From positions 147,268 to 211,267 of the forward strand of contig DIZI01000041.1 of assembly GCA_002427885.1 (NCBI GenBank): a DNA stretch of 64,000 nucleotides, given 5' to 3'. A program made the translations under genes and the position numbers. Positions 60,542-64,000 of the stretch are shown piece after piece. Source of the DNA: Paludibacter sp. UBA6032 (GTDB lineage Bacteria; Bacteroidota; Bacteroidia; Bacteroidales; Paludibacteraceae). The number at the start of each line of letters is the position of its first letter. Positions within the stretch are counted from its first letter, which is position 1. The notes under the pieces are model-generated. The model saw nothing but the letters and a program-made list of their open reading frames with translations. It was not told the origin of the DNA and did no database searches.

Positions 60542-61489
60542 ATGGCAAAAATAGCAAAAGATCTGACCGAACTGATTGGTAATACACCACTCGTTTATCT
60601 TTCGAATTACAGTACAAAAAGAGGTTTACAGGCAACTGTCATCGCAAAACTTGAATCGTTCAATCCGGCAGGTTGCGTGAAAGAGCGCATTGCCTTGTCC
60701 ATGATTGAAGATGCCGAAAAGGCCGGAATTCTGAAAGCCGGAGTTGAAATTATTGAACCTACCAGTGGAAACACCGGAATAGGGCTGGCCATGGTAGCCG
60801 CCATAAAAGGTTACAAACTTACTTTAACCATGCCCGAAACCATGAGCGTGGAGCGCCGCAATCTATTGAAAGCATTCGGAGCCAACCTGGTTTTGACTCC
60901 CGGAGCAACCGGTATGAAAGGTGCAATTGCACGAGCAATTGAACTTCACGAAGAAAATCCGGCTTCCTTTATTCCGCAACAATTTGAAAATGCATCCAAT
61001 CCTGCCGTTCATAAACGTACAACCGGTGAAGAAATCTGGGTTGATACCGACGGTCAGATAGATATTTTCGTTGCCGGAGTTGGAACAGGCGGAACAATCA
61101 GTGGTGTGGGTGCCGCACTGAAAGCGCATAACCCGGGTGTCAAAATCATTGCCGTCGAACCGGCTGACTCGCCGGTACTCTCGGGAGGCACACCGGGTCC
61201 TCATAAAATCCAGGGCATTGGTGCAGGGTTTATTCCCAAAAATTATGATGCAAGCGTGGTGGACGAAGTGATTCAGGTTACCAACGATCAGGCAATACTT
61301 ACTTCACGCCAGTTGGCCCAGGAGGAAGGATTACTGGTTGGAATTTCATCGGGTGCCGCTACTTATGCAGCCACCATTTTGGCTCAACGTCACGAAAACA
61401 AAGGAAAAGTGATAGTAACATTATTACCTGATACAGGCGAACGTTATTTATCAACGCTGCTTTATGCTTTTGAAGAATATCCTTTGTAA
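60542..61489 (+). CDS. cysK: Cysteine synthase A (O-acetylserine sulfhydrylase)
   Basis: PLP enzyme making cysteine from O-acetylserine and sulfide. It is 315 residues of fold-type II with the Schiff-base Lys47 in AGCVKERIA, substrate loop PTSGNTGIG (73-81), and the PLP-phosphate glycine loop GVGTGGTISG. Length is typical of CysK. It is followed by metY 112 bases downstream. The palindrome at 60445 suggests sulfur or cysteine control. Confidence 0.95.
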   Translation: MAKIAKDLTELIGNTPLVYLSNYSTKRGLQATVIAKLESFNPAGCVKERIALSMIEDAEKAGILKAGVEIIEPTSGNTGIGLAMVAAIKGYKLTLTMPETMSVERRNLLKAFGANLVLTPGATGMKGAIARAIELHEENPASFIPQQFENASNPAVHKRTTGEEIWVDTDGQIDIFVAGVGTGGTISGVGAALKAHNPGVKIIAVEPADSPVLSGGTPGPHKIQGIGAGFIPKNYDASVVDEVIQVTNDQAILTSRQLAQEEGLLVGISSGAATYAATILAQRHENKGKVIVTLLPDTGERYLSTLLYAFEEYPL

Positions 61490-61495
61490 TTTACT

Positions 61496-61592
61496 ATTTA
61501 ATCATTTACAATTTAAAGCTATAAATTTAAGTGATTGCACGCATACCGATGCTTGCCTCTTACTTACCTCTTACTTACTTACCTCTTACCCC
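61496..61592. repeat. Junction repeats between cysK and metY
   Basis: Two words: ATTTAATCATTTACAATTT at 61496-61514, the exact inverse of 23414-23432, and then TCTTACTTACCTCTTACTTA plus CTTACCTCTTACCCC at about 61557-61592, a third family, directly before the metY ATG at 61602. Confidence 0.65.
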
Positions 61593-61601
61593 TAAAAAAA
61601 T

Positions 61602-62903
61602 ATGTCAGACAACAATTATCAATTCGAGACACTGCAGGTACATGCAGGGCAGGTAGTGGATGGAACCACCAAATCGCGTGCTGTTCCGATTTATCAAACA
61701 AGTTCATACGTGTTCGACGATGCAGCCGATGGAGCCGATCTTTTCGCACTGCGGAAATTCGGAAATATATACACCCGGTTAATGAACCCAACCACCGATG
61801 TATTTGAAAAACGAATTGCAGCACTCGAAGGTGGAGTCACTGCTTTGGCAACTTCGTCCGGTCAATCGGCTCAATTTATAGCATTAAATAATATTCTGGC
61901 AGCAGGTGATAATTTCATTTCCACCTCACACTTGTATGGCGGAACGTATAATCAGTTTAAGAATCAATTTAAACGGCTGGGGGTTGATGTCAAATTTACC
62001 CCGAAAGATTCACCAGAAGAATTTGAAAAATTAATTGATGATAATACAAAAGCACTTTACATAGAAACAATCGGTAATCCCGATTTGAATATTCCCGATT
62101 TTGAAGCCATTGCAGCAGTTGCCAACAAATATGATATTCCCTTGATTGTTGATAATACTTTCGGTGCAGGCGGAGCCATTTTCCGTCCATTGGAACACGG
62201 TGCCAGCATCGTGGTGGAATCTGCTACCAAATGGATAGGTGGTCATGGAACTTCGCTGGGCGGTGTGATTGTCGACAGTGGAAAATTCAACTGGGGAAAT
62301 GGTAAGTTTCCAACATTTACCGAACCGTCGGACAGTTACCACGGATTGGTTTTCTGGGATGTGTTCGGGTTCAATGGTCCTTTTGGGAATATCGCTTTCA
62401 ATATCCGTGCACGTGTCGAAGGACTGCGTGACTGGGGAAATGCCATTAGTCCGTTTAATTCCTTCCTGTTGTTACAGGGATTGGAAACGCTTTCATTACG
62501 CGTGGAACGTCATGTGCAGAATGCATTGGAGCTGGCAACCTGGTTGGAAAATCATCCGGCCGTAGAGTATGTCAACTATCCCGGATTGAAAAGCAGTCCG
62601 TATCATGCATTAGCCAACAAATACCTGAAAAGAGGATTTGGCGGAGTACTTTCTTTTAAATTGAAAGGTGATGGAGAAAAAGCCGACACCCTGATCAACA
62701 ATCTGAAACTTATCAGTCATGTTGCAAACGTGGGAGATGTAAAAACATTGATTATTCATCCTGCCGCTACCACACACGAACAACTTTCGCCCGAAGATAA
62801 AATCTCGGCCGGAGTTTTCCCCGGATTGTTGCGTGTTTCGGTGGGTATCGAAAATATCGTGGATATTAAAGCCGATATTGAACAGGCTTTAGCAAAACTG
62901 TAA
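61602..62903 (+). CDS. metY: O-acetylhomoserine sulfhydrylase
   Basis: PLP-dependent enzyme (Cys/Met metabolism family) that makes homocysteine or methionine from O-acetylhomoserine and sulfide or thiol. It is 433 residues, which fits MetY (about 430) rather than MetB (about 390). Motifs: YQTSSYVF, TRLMNPTTDVFEKRIAALEGG, LIVDNTFGAGG, and the PLP-lysine Lys210 in ESATKWIGGHG. It shares the sulfur-assimilation context with cysK and may be read from the cysK promoter or its own. Terminator at 62925. Confidence 0.93.
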   Translation: MSDNNYQFETLQVHAGQVVDGTTKSRAVPIYQTSSYVFDDAADGADLFALRKFGNIYTRLMNPTTDVFEKRIAALEGGVTALATSSGQSAQFIALNNILAAGDNFISTSHLYGGTYNQFKNQFKRLGVDVKFTPKDSPEEFEKLIDDNTKALYIETIGNPDLNIPDFEAIAAVANKYDIPLIVDNTFGAGGAIFRPLEHGASIVVESATKWIGGHGTSLGGVIVDSGKFNWGNGKFPTFTEPSDSYHGLVFWDVFGFNGPFGNIAFNIRARVEGLRDWGNAISPFNSFLLLQGLETLSLRVERHVQNALELATWLENHPAVEYVNYPGLKSSPYHALANKYLKRGFGGVLSFKLKGDGEKADTLINNLKLISHVANVGDVKTLIIHPAATTHEQLSPEDKISAGVFPGLLRVSVGIENIVDIKADIEQALAKL

Positions 62904-62924
62904 TATAGGATTCTAAATTAAAAA

Positions 62925-62955
62925 AAAGGGTTGGTTCTTCTGAAACCAACCCTTT
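62925..62955. terminator. Bidirectional terminator, metY / porP-like
   Basis: AAAGGGTTGGTT pairs with AACCAACCCTTT around a short loop. Confidence 0.93.
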
Positions 62956-62990
62956 ATATCTTGAATAATAAAATAATTTTTTTTTTAAAA

Positions 62991-63899
62991 TTACGGATCA
63001 CAGGTAAGACAACCCGGCACTTTATTCAGTTTCCAGACAAGCATCAATTCATGCGTACCGATAAAACTTGTACGCAGACCTCCAACATTAAAATCATAAC
63101 TATACCACAAGTGTAAATTCCTGCCCAGGTTCATCCCCAACAGAACCCCCATATCACCACGGGTACGGTAAAACAACCCTGCCTGAAAAATATCGGGTTG
63201 ATTATAGTATTTAAAGTAAGAAGTAATACTAAACTCCATTTGCAAAGCCGAGCCGTATTGAATGGCTGAAGCCCCATATTGCATATCAATGGCTTGATTT
63301 GTTTTCTTCCGGTACTTTGCATACAGAAAATTGGCATTGGTTTGTAAACTGTTTTCAGCAAAAAATATTGACAATAAATTTTGAGCGGATAAGCCTACAG
63401 TCAATGTTTTATTGGTCAGTTGGGCTCCGACATCAAAATTATAATTATTCTGTTTCAATAAATGCGATATATCGGTAGTTTCACTGTTCGGGGACCAAAC
63501 AATTTTGGTAAGGTCATAGGAAAGGCTTTGGAAACTGGCTGCCAAACCCAAATGAAGTCGCCAATCAGGATCCAAAACTACCGAATAGGCATACGAAAGT
63601 GAAGCATTGGTTATAAGGGTATATCCAATCTGATCGGAAAAAACTTTCAACCCGAATTGAGTTTGCATTTGATCGATATATTTGGTGCCGGCTACAAAAT
63701 ATGTGCTTGGAGAACCCGGAATCCCAAACCACTGTTTACGTGCGGCCATGCTGATTACAGCCGCATAATCATCATCGATGGCTGCAGGGTTAATAAAGTA
63801 AGGATTTTCCCAATAATTATTGATGCGTATATTCGATTGAGAAAAACCCAACAGAGAGAGACACACAAACAGGAAAAAGAGTATAAATTTCTTTATCAT
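62991..63899 (-). CDS. PorP/SprF-family type IX secretion membrane protein
   Basis: A 302-residue protein with a signal peptide (CLSLLGFSQ) and beta-strand repeats, containing the PorP/SprF signature NPYFINPAAIDDDYAAVISMAARKQWFGIPGSPSTYFVAG near 32-71. It ends in a long unstructured tail with Cys-Leu-Thr-Cys. PorP/SprF proteins assist outer-membrane secretion and surface anchoring of T9SS type-B cargo. It starts 12 bases after the stop of a type-B-like cargo gene on the same strand, the canonical partner arrangement. Confidence 0.9.
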   Translation of the reverse strand: MIKKFILFFLFVCLSLLGFSQSNIRINNYWENPYFINPAAIDDDYAAVISMAARKQWFGIPGSPSTYFVAGTKYIDQMQTQFGLKVFSDQIGYTLITNASLSYAYSVVLDPDWRLHLGLAASFQSLSYDLTKIVWSPNSETTDISHLLKQNNYNFDVGAQLTNKTLTVGLSAQNLLSIFFAENSLQTNANFLYAKYRKKTNQAIDMQYGASAIQYGSALQMEFSITSYFKYYNQPDIFQAGLFYRTRGDMGVLLGMNLGRNLHLWYSYDFNVGGLRTSFIGTHELMLVWKLNKVPGCLTCDP

Positions 63900-63911
63900 T
63901 TAATGAATGGA

Positions 63912-64000
63912 TTACCTGATAACTGTAACATAACCTGTTCTGGATTTAGTTCCCGATTCGGATTCATAATACACCACATAGAAATAGGTATCTGCTGAAA
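63912..64000 (-). CDS. C-terminal end of a T9SS type-B sorting-domain protein (partial)
   Basis: The last 28 codons of a gene that continues beyond the window edge; stop TAA at 63912-63914. The residues read ADTYFYVVYYESESGTK, then SRTGYVTVIR, the typical end of the gliding-motility-associated C-terminal domain (GYVTLIR-type) that directs T9SS type-B cargo. It precedes the porP-like gene by 12 bases. The cargo domains are outside the window. Confidence 0.82.
   Translation of the reverse strand, partial: SADTYFYVVYYESESGTKSRTGYVTVIR

Noticed and set aside
1..64000. CRISPR arrays, insertion sequences, prophage structures, tRNA genes
   Set aside because: Read through both strands; no regularly spaced repeats, transposase, phage structural gene or cloverleaf was found. 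A single KilA-N gene alone does not make a prophage.

Overview
This window looks like chromosomal DNA from a fermentative or anaerobic member of the Bacteroidota, most likely order Bacteroidales and close to Paludibacter-type organisms. The evidence is a SusC/SusD pair, type IX secretion (T9SS) cargo domains, a PorP/SprF protein, a long-form IspG, a tmRNA whose tag reads GENNYALAA, promoters of the Bacteroidota TTG-N(17-22)-TAnnTTTG type, few Shine-Dalgarno sites, and an A+T-rich composition. The genus is inference. I see no rRNA, tRNA, CRISPR array, insertion sequence or prophage.

Layout. 1-7.3 kb: murI, an M23 envelope peptidase, alaS, a small outer-membrane barrel and ispG. 7.6-17.2 kb: a seven-gene operon resembling hydrogenase-4/complex I, with three antiporter-like subunits, HyfC, HyfE, and HyfG-like and HyfI-like soluble subunits. 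It lacks the nickel-ligand cysteines and three of four proximal-cluster cysteines, so it is not a working hydrogenase. 17.3-20.2 kb: a small coiled-coil gene, zapA, rny and ssrA (tmRNA). 20.3-29 kb: a porin-like protein, murF, a membrane coiled-coil protein, a LutB-like protein, an FKBP lipoprotein, a TPM/LemA pair, an aldo-keto reductase and a Rieske-like lipoprotein with altered metal ligands. 29-38.6 kb, mostly minus strand: SusD, SusC, a glycosyltransferase, an Omp85-like protein, a PerR-like regulator and mdh. 39-49 kb: pgk, a PAS-HTH regulator, an aspartate aminotransferase, a patatin / LytTR / alpha-beta hydrolase group, hisS, waaA and rpsO. 49-54 kb: a PAP2 phosphatase, mnmD, rubrerythrin, a KilA-N gene with an apparent frameshift, and an ABC-F ATPase. 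54-64 kb: two T9SS-exported proteins (a pectate lyase and an HExxH zincin) around a Gfo/Idh oxidoreductase, then cysK, metY, a PorP/SprF gene and the end of a T9SS type-B cargo gene.

How the genes fit together. Most are housekeeping genes: wall synthesis (murI, murF), translation (alaS, hisS, rpsO, mnmD, tmRNA, ABC-F), glycolysis and reductive carbon flow (pgk, mdh), LPS (waaA), and sulfur assimilation (cysK, metY). The accessory layer is typical of a plant-polymer degrader: SusCD uptake, secreted pectate lyase, T9SS parts, and oxygen defence (PerR-like regulator, rubrerythrin). The most unusual locus is the hydrogenase-like membrane complex. All its ion-pumping subunits keep their key charged residues, while its redox core has lost its metal ligands. 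A second theme is short word-repeat families that sit almost only at gene junctions. One of them has apparently become part of the ABC-F coding sequence.
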